This document shows positions 38,496 through 48,993 of a DNA stretch of 64,000 bases, one piece after another (positions within the stretch are counted from its first letter, which is position 1; each line of letters begins with the position of its first letter). Location: positions 1,187,475-1,251,474 of the forward strand of contig NW_009799100.1 in the NCBI RefSeq assembly GCF_000213175.1, given 5' to 3'. The stretch is from Neurospora tetrasperma FGSC 2508. Taxonomy: Eukaryota; Ascomycota; Sordariomycetes; Sordariales; Sordariaceae. A program made the translations under genes and the position numbers. The notes under the pieces are model-generated. The model was given only the letters and a program-made list of their open reading frames with translations. It was not told the DNA's origin and did not search any database.

Positions 38496-40428
38496 GTGGG
38501 CGTGCCACGGTGGGTGCGATTAAGGCTTATTGATTGGACTGAGAGGATGTATGTTTGAGTACTGTGGAATATAAAAGGGGGAAGGCTTGAGGAGGTATGT
38601 TCTAATAAGTAATGTCTTCCGAGAGACAGGTTTCTCATGACGTCGAATGAATGATATGGCCAACGGGAAAGGATGGGTTGGATGGCGCGCAAGGGTATTA
38701 TTATCATATCTAAGTGTAATACTGTTAGTGAATATGAATATAATGACTGATGATATATCTGGAGTGTGGTTGAAGTGTGCTCGTAGCTGTCTGAATCGTT
38801 TAGATGCTGAAGAGAGAGTGGTGATTGAGCAGGACCCCAGGACGGCAAGGTGCACAGGTTGAAGTTTGTTGATTTAAGGCATCACTACAACCTTCAAAGG
38901 AGGAATTAAAAAAAGAACCCAAGGCAACGAAGAGAATCAGAATGTTACAATGGTTGTGGAAGAGAGAAAAATAAAATGAAAATACCAGAAATAAAACACC
39001 AGAGATACGCTGGTCGTCACCGACCGGCAGATTATAAGAAAAATTGACCGTCCTGACACTGCCTCTAGATCTTTTACACTGGTAACACCAAAATTGCACT
39101 CGGTCAGAATACTCTTTCTCTCAGAATTCCTAGAACTAGTATATGCAGATAGTTGCCGAGTCTGATGAGAGCGTGGCAAGGGAATCAATCTCTCGCTTTT
39201 GTCTTGTTGGATTACGGCTTGAAACTTGTCACGATACGTACCTTCTTCATCTGCCTGCTACCGGAAGTGAACCCTCTGGTTGACCTTTTCGGCATGTCCT
39301 CCACTACATTCCAGCATCAAAGCTGCATTTGATCCTTGAAAGACGAAACGTTGATGTGGCACGCTGACACCAGGCTTGATGCTAGGTGCGAACGGCGCTA
39401 CGAAGATCCCTCTACCTTTCCGCCGCTCGAGGGTGTCCTATGTATGGTACAATCCATTAGGCATCATTCCCTATCTTTCATCTATCTCTTTTCCATTGTC
39501 ACTGGCGTCCTTTCGGACCATCGTTCTAGTAACCAGGTTGGGTAAACAATTACATCAGACCAGACCAGACCAGGAGATGGTGGCCGAATGAGAGCCTCAT
39601 GGGAACGTGGATACCCCCCCCCCCCCCCAAAAAAAGACTATTCTGGTGTCACGCCGGCCACATTCCGGAGTACTGACCTATACCAAACAACTCTCTCTGG
39701 TAAACACATGTCTGTGACGGTGCAGGTCCGGCAGGGACTGGGCAAGAAGCACAGAAAGAAAGGCTGTAGGAATAAGAGAAACGCTTCCCCGAGAGCCTAC
39801 CTAGGTCTAAAGGCGAGCTGCGATACGGGACATCCGTGTCCTCGTGGGATTGGAAGCCTTATGTGTGTCTTTTAGGCATCCCGGCATCCACTGAATGGCA
39901 TTCCCACGTCTGAATGTATGTAACCTGGGGCAAATCTGTAAAACCCTAGCTGCATATGCGCGCGGTCGATCTGCGAGAGATTCTATTCGACGCCTATTGA
40001 AGGTGAAAAGGACTGCCCTCCGGTTCGAGACCTGTCAAAGGTGCTTATCTCACTTTGTGTTGGGAGATGATAGGCTCCGTGGCAATTCAGTATAAAGTAA
40101 TGCCAGCCGAATATGGGGGACGATCATCAAAATGATCTGAATATTCCACAGACCAATCTTTGACCGCGATTAGCGATGAGGCTCGATGAGAAAAGAGGGG
40201 GTTGACCGAACTGAAGGCGGGCGCTCAGAAAGTTTGGGAACCGTCTGGAGGGCAATGGTAACTACAGCCCAGTCGGGATGGCGACTTCGAGTCTGAGATG
40301 TGATGGGCGAAATATACTTCTATATCACCATCCTCTCTGCTTGTCCAAGATTTCCCAAGACAGCATTCTTGACTTTGTCTGCCTTTTCACTCGGATGATC
40401 TAACAGACACAACCCATGTCGACCGGCC
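38496..40428. other. Spacer between PLD and membrane-protein gene
   Basis: About 1.9 kb with no recognisable gene. Contains a C15A7 homopolymer run (39614-39635). The final few hundred bases should be the promoter of the downstream gene. A tRNA-like B-box sequence at about 40021 was examined and not supported. Confidence 0.35.
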
Positions 40429-43133
40429 ATGGATCTTCGTCACTTCTTCGTTACCTTCCTCTTCGTCGTCTGCACGTGGGCGGCCAAAAACACCGACGAG
40501 GTCCGTGAGTTCATATACGATAATCGCGATAATAAAACCGTACTGAACGAGGAACCCGCTCCGCCATGGGTGAGTTCGCCAACCGTCCGGGGTACCGGTG
40601 ATATCATCATATCATGCTTGGTGACCTTGATTGCCTGCGCCTACACTGCTATTCATCCGACCGTACCACCTGGAGGCTCTGGCAAAAGGAGCTTCACGCT
40701 CATCAAAGCCGCCCTGGTGCTGGTGGCACTTATGTGTCCCGAGGCCGTGTTCGCACTCGCTTTCCAGGTGTATCTTGACGCCCGAAGACTGAAGAAGACG
40801 CTCAAGGGAATCATCAAGAAAGGCAATAAGGTAATGCGAACGGAAAGACTTACAAGACATTAGTAAAACTGCTAACCCTTCGTGTAGGAGGCCCTGGATA
40901 AAGTCGATGAAATTATTAAGACCAAAGAGAAAGGCAATGAGGTATACGAACGGAAAGACCTACTCAACATAAGTGAACATGCTAACCCTTCGTATAGGAG
41001 GCACTGGCTATGGTCATATTCAACAAAATCATCAAAACTAATGAGAAAGGCAATCAGGTATATGCGAACGGAAAGACCTACTTGACGTGAGTATAGATGC
41101 TAATCCTTCGTATAGGAGGCCCTGGCCATAGTCGATAAAATCAAACAGAGCAAAGAGAAAGGCTATGAGGTATGCGAACGGAAAGACCTACTTGACGTAA
41201 GTAAAGATGCTAACCCTTCGTGTAGGAATCCCTGGCCATGGTCAACGAAATTATCAAGACCATAGAGAAAAGCAATAAGGTATGTGAATGGAAAGACCTA
41301 CTTGACGTAAGTAAAGATGCTAACCCTTCGTGTAGGAGGCCATGGCCATGGTCGATATGAAGTTCTGTTACTTCGTTGTCATGGGTGGCCTGCAGGTCGA
41401 CATCTCCGACATCAAACCGTCAGACCATGTCCAATTTTACTTCCATGGCCACAACATGCCCGAAACGCTTCCTCTCTCAGCCGACGGAGTGATTGAGCTT
41501 GCCAAGCTGGGGCCCGGGTACCTGGAAAAACTCCTCGTTGAGCCCGCCGTGATCGAAGACAAAAGCAAAGGGGCATTGGTGCAAAAGTGCGTAGTTCTCG
41601 TCCAAGTCGCTTGGATGGGCATTCAGTGCATTGCCAGAAAAGCTGCGGGGTATCCCGTTTCTCTTTTGGAATTGCACACCTTTGGCCACGTTCTGGTTGC
41701 AATGTTACTATACCTGTGTTGGTTAAAAGTGAGTTTGCCTCTCCATACGTGGTGATTCTCGTCCCTTTTTTTTGACAAGCATCCCCGCTGATTCGTGACT
41801 AACACGTCCACAGAAACCCCTTGACGTGCGACAACCAGTCTTCGTTAACCCTGCCGACTTCAAAGACGAGCCAACTAGAGAAGGCTTTCAAGATGCATTA
41901 GCACTGATGGTTCAGGAACAGTTCTGTGACCTACAGAATCTCACTGGCTTCCTAAACTTGAAGTGGAAACAAGAAAAGCTGGACAAATCGAAGGCTACCA
42001 GGGAAGAGGATGGTCGGAACTCTACCAAAGAAAAGACGGCCCTGATTGTTGTGAATCAGATGGCCCAAGAATCGACGCCTCTGCCTACTCCAGCAGACCA
42101 ACCTGATCAGTACATGGGACCCGGAAAGTCGACAACAGGCTCACAGGATTCAGTCCTGTCAGTTCCAATCGAGGAAGTAGACGTACCGTCCGGGAATCCG
42201 GAAACCTTCGATCTGGGTATCAATCAGTATCTTCCATGTGGAGTCGGCCACATGCCCGTGTCCCAGGAGCCGAACTGGAAATGTATTTGGACTGGTGCGG
42301 ATAACTGGCGAGTTGACTTGAGAAAGGCGTCCGGCTTCGACCGCAGAGAAGAAGACAAATTTCCAATCCGTCTCACCCGGGCCGATCGTCGCCGCGCAGA
42401 AAGAGCAGCGAGACACATCAAGGTTGTTGAGGAACTGTACCGCATCGATCCAGTCGAGCAACCAGAGCCCTACGCTTACAAAAGACATGGATCGTCAGGC
42501 CAACATTGTCGGTATACCGATCTTGGATACAGGCGGGCGTTCCAAACTCTCAAGTTTGAGGTCGACAAACTCAATCCACTTGCTGTCAACCAGAAGGGTG
42601 GAGCCCAACATGACAGCGAAAACTCCAACCCGGAAACCATTGATGCCAATCGCCGGAAACTACTCGAGGAAGTTACTCCCAGACTCATCATACGGTACGC
42701 CGCCTTCCTAGACGCCACCTTCAGCGGCTTCAGCAAAACAAGCTACTTCGTCTGCGTCATGGTCGGTGCCTCCGTTGGCGCTATCCACCTAGCAGCCTGG
42801 GACTCCGTCTTTCCTACAAGAGTGGAGAGTATCATTTGGAGGATAGCGAGTCTCCTGATGATGGCTACCGTTCCTGTTGGTCTATGCTATCGCTTTCAAA
42901 TTATCTTTATCCAGCGGTATAACTTCCAGCATTTCCGGCTGGGTTATCAGACATCCCGTGTTTGGCTCGTTGGGTTCCTCGCCGCATGGTATTTCTTTTT
43001 AATTATAATATCCATAGTTGTTTTCGTTACCGTGCGGGGGTATCTCATTGTGGAATCGTTTATCAGTGTTCGCTATATGGCTTATGGTGTTTACTTTGTT
43101 CCGGACTGGCTGCAGATCTTCCCACACATCTGA
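40429..43133 (+). CDS. Multi-pass membrane protein with tandemly repeated mini-exons
   Basis: Unknown function. It belongs to a large fungal family of polytopic membrane proteins, recognised here by SPTVRGTGDIIISC near the N-terminus and PVSLLELHTFGHVLVAMLLY before KPLDVRQP. Seven exons: 40429-40830, 40888-40941, 40998-41057, 41116-41169, 41226-41279, 41336-41728 and 41814-43133, giving 778 aa. A signal-like segment (about 5-19) and hydrophobic segments at about 57-78 and 90-117 are followed by repeats (135-208). Further membrane segments lie at about 290-335 and in the last ~150 residues (three or four spans). Exons 2-5 each encode one copy of an 18-20-residue charged helix, consensus EALAMV-(D/N)-(E/K)-IIKT-x-EKGN. 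All the mini-exons are phase 0 on both sides, and the introns between them are near-identical. Retention of the first repeated intron would stop translation at residue 144. The family call is moderate; the gene model is well supported by splice signals. Confidence 0.82.
40831..41335 (+). repeat. Tandem array of intron+exon modules (5 introns, 4 mini-exons)
   Basis: Five introns, 40831-40887, 40942-40997, 41058-41115, 41170-41225 and 41280-41335 (57, 56, 58, 56 and 56 nt), alternate with mini-exons of 54, 60, 54 and 54 nt. Every intron begins GTA, contains a GGAAAGAC(C/T)TAC box, a GCTAA(C/T)CCTTCGT branch region and ends (G/A)TAG. Introns 4 and 5 differ at only two of 56 positions. Each unit, splice signals included, is a copy of the same roughly 110-bp segment. 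The end of exon 1 (GIIKKGNK) and start of exon 6 (EAMAMVD) look like the two halves of the ancestral unit. Confidence 0.93.
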
Positions 43134-43806
43134 GTAAGCAGTGTCATTTGGGGGATTGGGTGTGGTGGTTATGGATTTGGAATTTTCGACTGGTGTTCGT
43201 GTTCGCGAGTTGTTGTTGGTTAACCCTGGGCAAATAATGTCGTACTTCTTGCGGGACAAAGTCTTCATATGACCGGGTCAAGATGCTTCCATCTTTCAGG
43301 GTCGTTTGTCGCAGGACGTCTGGTGATATGGAAGGTGGTTGTTCAGTTTTTTGACCCTACCACGTGATAAATAGACCCGTTTTATATCCTTTCAACTCCC
43401 AGACATAAGTTGACCCTCACATAGCTTGTGTCCCTCACTGGCTTATTTATGGGTGAGCGGATGGGATCCCGTGTTTTCTAGTGGGTATGGTCGTAAGTGG
43501 TTGTTATGCTCAGAGTCTGCTACTATGAGCTTTTGCTGTGGGTAGAACAGCGCGCTCGTTGGTATGCAAAAGGATAAGCAACCACTGATGATAGCCTTTC
43601 ACCGTGTTTGCATCAGCTTAGTTGCTAGGCTCTAGTGCCATGGCAAGGCCGGATCGACATTCGAGCTCCATATCCAGCTATAGTCCTGCGCACCGTTAGT
43701 TTGCTGTCCAAGGCTGCCAGCAACTACGCGCCCATCGGTGACAGAGTCGCTGTGCGATTCAAAAAAGGCTGCGTTCATGTTAGAGAAATCTCACTTCAAG
43801 TCGGCG
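43134..43806. other. Convergent spacer
   Basis: 673 bp between the membrane-protein gene and the convergent Zn2Cys6 gene. No gene is recognised. Confidence 0.45.
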
Positions 43807-46146
43807 TCATATTAACTTGCCCTGCTCAAAATCAAAGAGTGCCTGCGTGGTCGCGAGATCTTCGTAGAAGCCGAGATAGGGATCCTCGGGCGTAACAAGG
43901 GGGTCCTGCGTTACGAGCATATCTACCGCTTGTGCTTGACCTCTTTGCATCAATGCTGAAGCACAAGAGGAGCCACTCTCTGGCGCGTCGTGTTCGTTGC
44001 ACCCAGCAGACGCACGAGACGCTGCGGCAACCTCCTGTCCAGCCTCGATCTCAACACGCGACGGGTCTGGAAGAAGCGATATGTTCAACATCTCATCCCT
44101 CTCCTTCTGCAACACAAGCGACATCAGTCTTTTCGAGACAGTCAGGCCTTGTGAAGTGACGATGCTCTTGCCGGTGAGTCGGGACTGCATCTCCATCAAC
44201 CGTCGAAGTCCCATTTTACAGTCATGGGATGCTTGGCTCATCGTATTGAGGCTAGCTAAGATGGACAGTGTAATGGCAGCCGTCAGAAGATGCAGGCAGA
44301 TGAACGCAACAGCATATGTAGCTCCGGCGTCGTGCACAAGAGGCAGGGAGCAAATGTCGGAGATCTGTAATGCAGCAGCCTGGCATGCTCGGACGGAGGC
44401 TTGGCACGGGTCTGAACGATCTGGCGGAGGAGGCGCGTTAGCCTGATGACAGTCTGGCAGTGCTAACCTATATTTCAACAAAGGTCTGTGAATAAGGATC
44501 CTTGCGTTCTCGAATGCAAGCTTCAGAGAGAGTGTCTGTAGGGGAAAAAGGTAGTGGAAGCATGCTCTTGAACATGGCCCGGCGGCGCCAGCAACATAGT
44601 CTCTGCAAGGCGCCACCGCACCCACTGGCATTTGGTCCAAATGTAGCTGCTGAGGAAGCTCCAAGCGCCATGCATCTAGCTTCTGGTCGAGGACGGCTAC
44701 ACTTTCGACTAGTGTGCGCAAGCGATCCGAGGTGTTTGTGCGGCGAGCTGGTTTCTGTGGACGACTTCGGTCACTCAGGCTATATAGCTTTAGTAATGCC
44801 GTCCGCACGATGATCGATAGTCGTACTATAGCGACCTTGTACGAAAGTAAGGTTGCCTGGCCCGTGATACGCCGCTCATGTGCATCCCACGTCGGGTCTG
44901 CGGATCTGACAGGATATTGGTGGAGCAGCTCGATATCGCAATCGTCGTCGTTGATACTCAGCGGGTAGCCATACAGCATAGAGCAGAACGTTTCGATCTC
45001 GTATACAGCCCACCAGCATCGCTTCCTCGATTCCTCTGCGCGTTGCTTGGGGTCGTCCAGGTTGGGAACTGCCACTGCTTGCTGGCTCGATCTGCGATGC
45101 AGTTTTAATGCCTGAGCGATACGCAGAGCCCACCCGCAGACAGGCCAAGCTAGCTGGGGCTGTCCATGGTACAGATAGTAGCTGCCTAGGAGGACGCAAG
45201 TTTGGACCGCCTCTAACGAGCCCTCAGCCGCGATGTCCAGAAGTCCTGCACGTAGCGGTCCAAGCAGGCGCTCCTGAAGCGAAACAGTTTCTTCGCCAAG
45301 ACGTGACAGCGTCGCCGTCTGACTGGGATCCAGGTAGCTCAGGCTAAGAATACAGACGGCGAGGTAAACACCCAAGAAAGCCGTTGGGATGCTTCGACAT
45401 TGAGACGCCGTTCTGGTCTCATCGTACAGTTGCTGAGCTTGGAGTCGAAAGTCGCTCTGGTGGAACACAAGCACGAACCAGTGGATCCGGTCAAAGTAGT
45501 TGTTCACGAGCATAGTAGCGATGTCGCGGGCGGGCAATGCGGACAGCATCCCCTGTCTTGTAGCGCTAGTCTTGGTAGCATGCGTCTGACCTCCGCGCTG
45601 TCCTCCAGACGTGTCCGATGCTGAGCTTTGAGATGTACCGTCTTCCAGATCATAGCGAGGGGCCGAAAATGCCGAGACTTCTGCGGCATCTGGTGAGGTC
45701 GTGTTATGCTGCTGGAAAGCCTTGGGCGCACGTTAGCGTGACAAGCTACAGAAGACTGGTCGTAGTTCTCACCTCGTCCAGGAACATTGACGACGCAGAG
45801 GAGACGGCTTCGGATGGTCGCCCGTGAGCCGCCGAGACTTCTGCTGAATCATTCCTACGACGAGCCTTCTTCGCTGGTCGGCCGGCTTCGTGGGTTTTCC
45901 ACGTCGTTGGCTTGACGGGAGTGGCACAGGTTACATTTGCTCGGATACAGAGTGTGCAAGGGCGGCGAATATCGCACTGTTTGAGGACGACGGAACTTGG
46001 CTCACATGGTTAATAGGTAGTGTACTCCGTCATCGTGTGTTACTCAGGTGCAAGAGGGGAGGTCATGCCTTCAGCTTTTGTTGGCGGCAGCGTTGACAGG
46101 CGCGTGGCACTCTTCCGGAATCGTTCCTCAAGGTTGGTCGCTGCAT
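43807..46146 (-). CDS. Zn2Cys6 zinc-cluster transcription factor
   Basis: Fungal-specific regulator. Three exons on the minus strand: 46146-46069, 45976-45773 and 45720-43807, giving 731 aa. The DNA-binding cluster is split by intron 1: exon 1 ends ACQRCRQQKLK, exon 2 begins CDIRRPCTLCIRANVTC, together C-x2-C-x6-C-x5-C-x2-C-x6-C. Intron 1 (46068-45977, 92 nt) starts with GC rather than GT, intron 2 (45772-45721, 52 nt) is GTGAGA...CCAAG. A basic linker (GRPAKKARRR) follows. The large middle region, from FDRIHWFVLVFHQSDF through AWPVCGWALRIAQALKLHR and KRCWWAVYEIETFCSMLYGYPLSI, is the fungal transcription factor domain (PF04082 type). It lies next to the aldolase gene on the same strand and is a candidate local regulator of it. 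If the GC donor is not used, the cluster would be broken. Confidence 0.85.
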
Positions 46147-46743
46147 CGCGCCGGCTACAGTGGGCGGATGTATGTACGGAGAGGAGCGTGTTGTGTCAGA
46201 GGGGCTGTTCCCGGCGGAAGCTGCTGGACGGGAGTGGATGACGTTGCGACAGTTTGACAGGAGGCATCACTGTGGGTCAATCCGAGAATAGCACAATGAC
46301 GGACTCGACACCCAAATAGTGTACCTAACAACTGAATGGATCTGGCGTCAGCTTTTATGTCGTTCGTTCTAGTCGTTGAGTGGATCCTACAAGCAAGCAG
46401 ACGACTAATACCGGCTGATGAATAAATAGTCCCTCCACAGCGGGATCCGTTGCATGTATTTCGCAGCTAAATGGAAGTGGAAAGCAATTTCTACTTGAAA
46501 TACAAGTTTACGTATGTACACACACAAATATCATATATATATATTTTGTGAGAACCTATATATAACGATCTCTGCGTGTTCAAGCTCGCTCTATCTACCG
46601 ACCCTACTCTGAACTAGCTGACCCGCACAAACACTGCCAACATCATAGACGTGACCACAAGCACCCGCAGCAGCCTCGCCTGCGCAACCTTACGTGTGCG
46701 CCACATATGCGAGTCCCCCGAGCTACAGTCACCCAACACCTCT
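46147..46743. other. Promoter region of the Zn2Cys6 gene and 3' flank of DERA
   Basis: 597 bp between two genes on the same strand. Contains an AT-rich TATATATATATT tract near 46535-46547. No gene is recognised. Confidence 0.4.
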
Positions 46744-47541
46744 CTAGTATCCTCCCAATGATGAGTCGGCCATGGGCTTGAAGTGGACGCGCGATGGCTC
46801 GTCCGTAATGCCCCTCGACGCCGCCTCTTCCATGATCGCCACAGTAGCAGTCGCTCCGATCCGAGTGACGCCGAGCGACATAACATGTAGCACATCGTCC
46901 AGTGTGCGAACGCCACCAGCTGCCTTCACTTGAACCTCAGGCTTGGAATGCTGTCTCATCAGCTTCAGATGCGGGACAGTAGCCCCCGCATATGTATACA
47001 GTCCGTTCGACTGCTTGACGAAGCCGTACCCAGTTGACGTCTTGATAAAGGCAACGCCAACGTCAGAGCAGATCTGGCACAGCCGGATGATATGACGCTC
47101 CTCGAGATAGTCGTTTTCGAATATGACCTTGAGGATGGCACCGTGCTGCACAACGGCTTCGTTGATCTGCTTGATCTCGTCAGCCACGTACTGCCAGTCG
47201 CCGCCCAGGGCCTTGCCGATGTTGATGACCATGTCTATCTCTTTGCCGCCCTCCGATGCAGCTCTGGTAGCCTCAAAGACTTTGACTTCAGTGGTGCTGT
47301 TGCCATGCGGGAAGCCAACGACGGGGCAGACTAGGACGTCCGATCCGGCCAACGCTTCTTTCGCCCGCGATATGAGGTAAGGCTTCACGCACGCTGTAGC
47401 AACGCCATACTTTTTCGCGATTTCGAGGCCAGCGTCGATGTCAGCATCGGTCATGGTCGGATGCAGCAGCGAGTGGTCGATCATCTTGGCGACGTCCTTC
47501 AGAGTGACAAAAATGGAATTGGGGGAAGTGGTGTCGGCCAT
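46744..47541 (-). CDS. Deoxyribose-phosphate aldolase
   Basis: Class I aldolase that splits 2-deoxyribose-5-phosphate into glyceraldehyde-3-phosphate and acetaldehyde, the last step of deoxynucleoside breakdown. Single exon, 265 aa, full length for the DeoC family. Catalytic residues are all in place: D103 in EIDMVINIG, Schiff-base lysine K167 in AFIKTSTGYG, and K206 in VKAAGGVRT. The phosphate-binding GGVRT and the terminal IGAT motifs are typical. The N-terminal KMIDHSLLHPTMT motif is also conserved. A TATATAAG element sits about 145 bp upstream. Divergent from the DUF218 gene across 657 bp and followed by a zinc-cluster regulator on the same strand. No introns, which fits either an ordinary compact fungal gene or old bacterial origin; composition was not computed. 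Confidence 0.96.
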   Translation of the reverse strand: MADTTSPNSIFVTLKDVAKMIDHSLLHPTMTDADIDAGLEIAKKYGVATACVKPYLISRAKEALAGSDVLVCPVVGFPHGNSTTEVKVFEATRAASEGGKEIDMVINIGKALGGDWQYVADEIKQINEAVVQHGAILKVIFENDYLEERHIIRLCQICSDVGVAFIKTSTGYGFVKQSNGLYTYAGATVPHLKLMRQHSKPEVQVKAAGGVRTLDDVLHVMSLGVTRIGATATVAIMEEAASRGITDEPSRVHFKPMADSSLGGY

Positions 47542-48198
47542 GGTCGCGGGGGAGAGGAATAGATTGTAGAAGCGAGAGGGTTCTCTGGACGCCAGGTTTG
47601 TAATCTGGAAAAAAAAGGCAAGTATGATTGATAGGGATTGGGACTCAGGATATCGGTGTCGTTTACAGAACGAACGAACCTAGACTTATATACTCCAAGC
47701 CCAAGTCTTTGTTCCGCCCAGATCACATCACACTCCTCCGACGCAAAAGCCATCCCGGTGGCTGTTTCTTCGTCCTGTGATCGCAAGGTCCGGCGGAACT
47801 GTATACTATGATGTTGTGGGTAAGTTGAGACCCGTGGGCCAGGTCGTTGAACACATTGTGCAGTAGTGCCCACGAAGCTTTGGCTGTGGTGTTTCGTACA
47901 AGGTACCTGACAAGTCGACGCTAAGCCGATTGCAGTATACACTTCCACCGGAACTTGCGATCACAGCGTCGACGCCCGCTCCGGCACACCGGACATCGGA
48001 CGCCACCAATCGGAACACCAGTCGACTCGGATCGTTCCTCGTCCCGACTGCGTTGAGCGTGGCAACTCATACGCCGACAATCGCAGCACACCAACCAGCA
48101 CATACGGACTTGGGCATACTGGCTACGTACAAAATCGCCTAGGCCCCTTCCGCCATGTAGAATTTCATCGCTGCCAACGTTGCTGCCGTTGTCTCAAG
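47542..48198. promoter_or_regulatory. Bidirectional promoter, DERA / DUF218 gene
   Basis: 657-bp divergent spacer. A TATATAAG element (minus strand, 47692-47685) suits the aldolase. Three direct CGG triplets (47982-47984, 47990-47992, 47997-47999), 5 and 4 bases apart, lie about 200 bp before the DUF218 start and could bind a zinc-cluster factor such as the neighbouring one. Confidence 0.45.
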
Positions 48199-48993
48199 AT
48201 GGATGATGATATTTCAGCAGACGTCAATATCCTATCACAGTATCTGTCTAGACCGGATGTCGCCTCTCTCTCGTCTGTCGGACAGGTAGATTGCATCGTG
48301 CTATGCGTCAGCTCCGTCCTGTACAGCGCCCAAACAGTCTTCGACACCCTCGTGCAGCAGCCTAGCCTCACCAAAACCCTTGTGCTTTGCGGCGGCCTTG
48401 GCCACTCAACCGAGCTCGTACACAAGGCCGTCGCCCTTCACCCGACATTCAAGAGCATAGCTGCCGAGATCTGTGGGCTGCCCGAAGCCCAAGTCCTCTA
48501 TGCTATCTGGAACTCGTTCTACGCAAGCCAGGTCGACCCCAGCGCTGCACCTCGAATCCTTATCGAAGATCGCTCCACGACCTGCGCTACCAACGCGACG
48601 GAAGCACGCAAGCTGCTCGAAGCAAGCGCGCCGCGCTCCATTGTGGTGATTCAAGATCCGACCATGGTTCGACGGACGGTGGCATGCTTCGATCGTGTCT
48701 ACTCGGACATGGCGCAGCCCCCGACAATTCTTGGCTGTCCGATCTTTGTTCCTCGCGTAAAGTGTGACGGCACTAGCGGGCAGCTGGCATACGAAACACC
48801 GCCGGTCAACGAAGCATTGATGTGGAAGATGGACCGTTTCTTGCAGCTGGTCATGGGCGAGATTCCGCGATTGAGAGATGACGAAAACGGCTACGGTCCC
48901 AAGGGCAATGGCTCCATCGTCCATGTGGATATTCCCGATGAGGTTGAGCAGGCTTACACGCGGCTTGCCGGCAAGATTGCGCACCGTAGATGA
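48199..48993 (+). CDS. DUF218/YdcF-like protein
   Basis: Single exon, 264 aa. Resembles the DUF218 (ElyC/SanA/YdcF) superfamily: a hydrophobic strand VDCIVLCVSSVL, a Gly motif TLVLCGGLGHSTELVHKA, the typical ILIEDRSTTCATNATEARKLL block, and APRSIVVIQDPTMVRRTVACF. The family's biochemical role is unsettled; E. coli YdcF is reported to bind S-adenosylmethionine. No signal peptide or membrane span is seen, unlike the periplasm-linked bacterial members, so a cytosolic protein is likely. Divergent from the aldolase, with a shared 657-bp spacer, so the two may be co-regulated by the adjacent Zn2Cys6 factor. Confidence 0.8.
   Translation: MDDDISADVNILSQYLSRPDVASLSSVGQVDCIVLCVSSVLYSAQTVFDTLVQQPSLTKTLVLCGGLGHSTELVHKAVALHPTFKSIAAEICGLPEAQVLYAIWNSFYASQVDPSAAPRILIEDRSTTCATNATEARKLLEASAPRSIVVIQDPTMVRRTVACFDRVYSDMAQPPTILGCPIFVPRVKCDGTSGQLAYETPPVNEALMWKMDRFLQLVMGEIPRLRDDENGYGPKGNGSIVHVDIPDEVEQAYTRLAGKIAHRR

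Noticed and set aside
40015-40040. GGTTCGAGACC resembling a tRNA B box
   Set aside because: No matching A box or cloverleaf stems could be drawn in the preceding sequence.
40429-40863. A 144-residue protein ending inside the first repeated intron
   Set aside because: This is simply intron read-through; the donor, branch and acceptor match the four other introns and downstream exons continue the family.
40831-41335. RIP mutation as cause of differences among the repeat units
   Set aside because: The units are short, and the two C/T differences between introns 4 and 5 are not in the CpA context typical of RIP.
43932-45199. Plus-strand frames opposite the Zn2Cys6 gene
   Set aside because: Antisense of a well-conserved transcription-factor domain.
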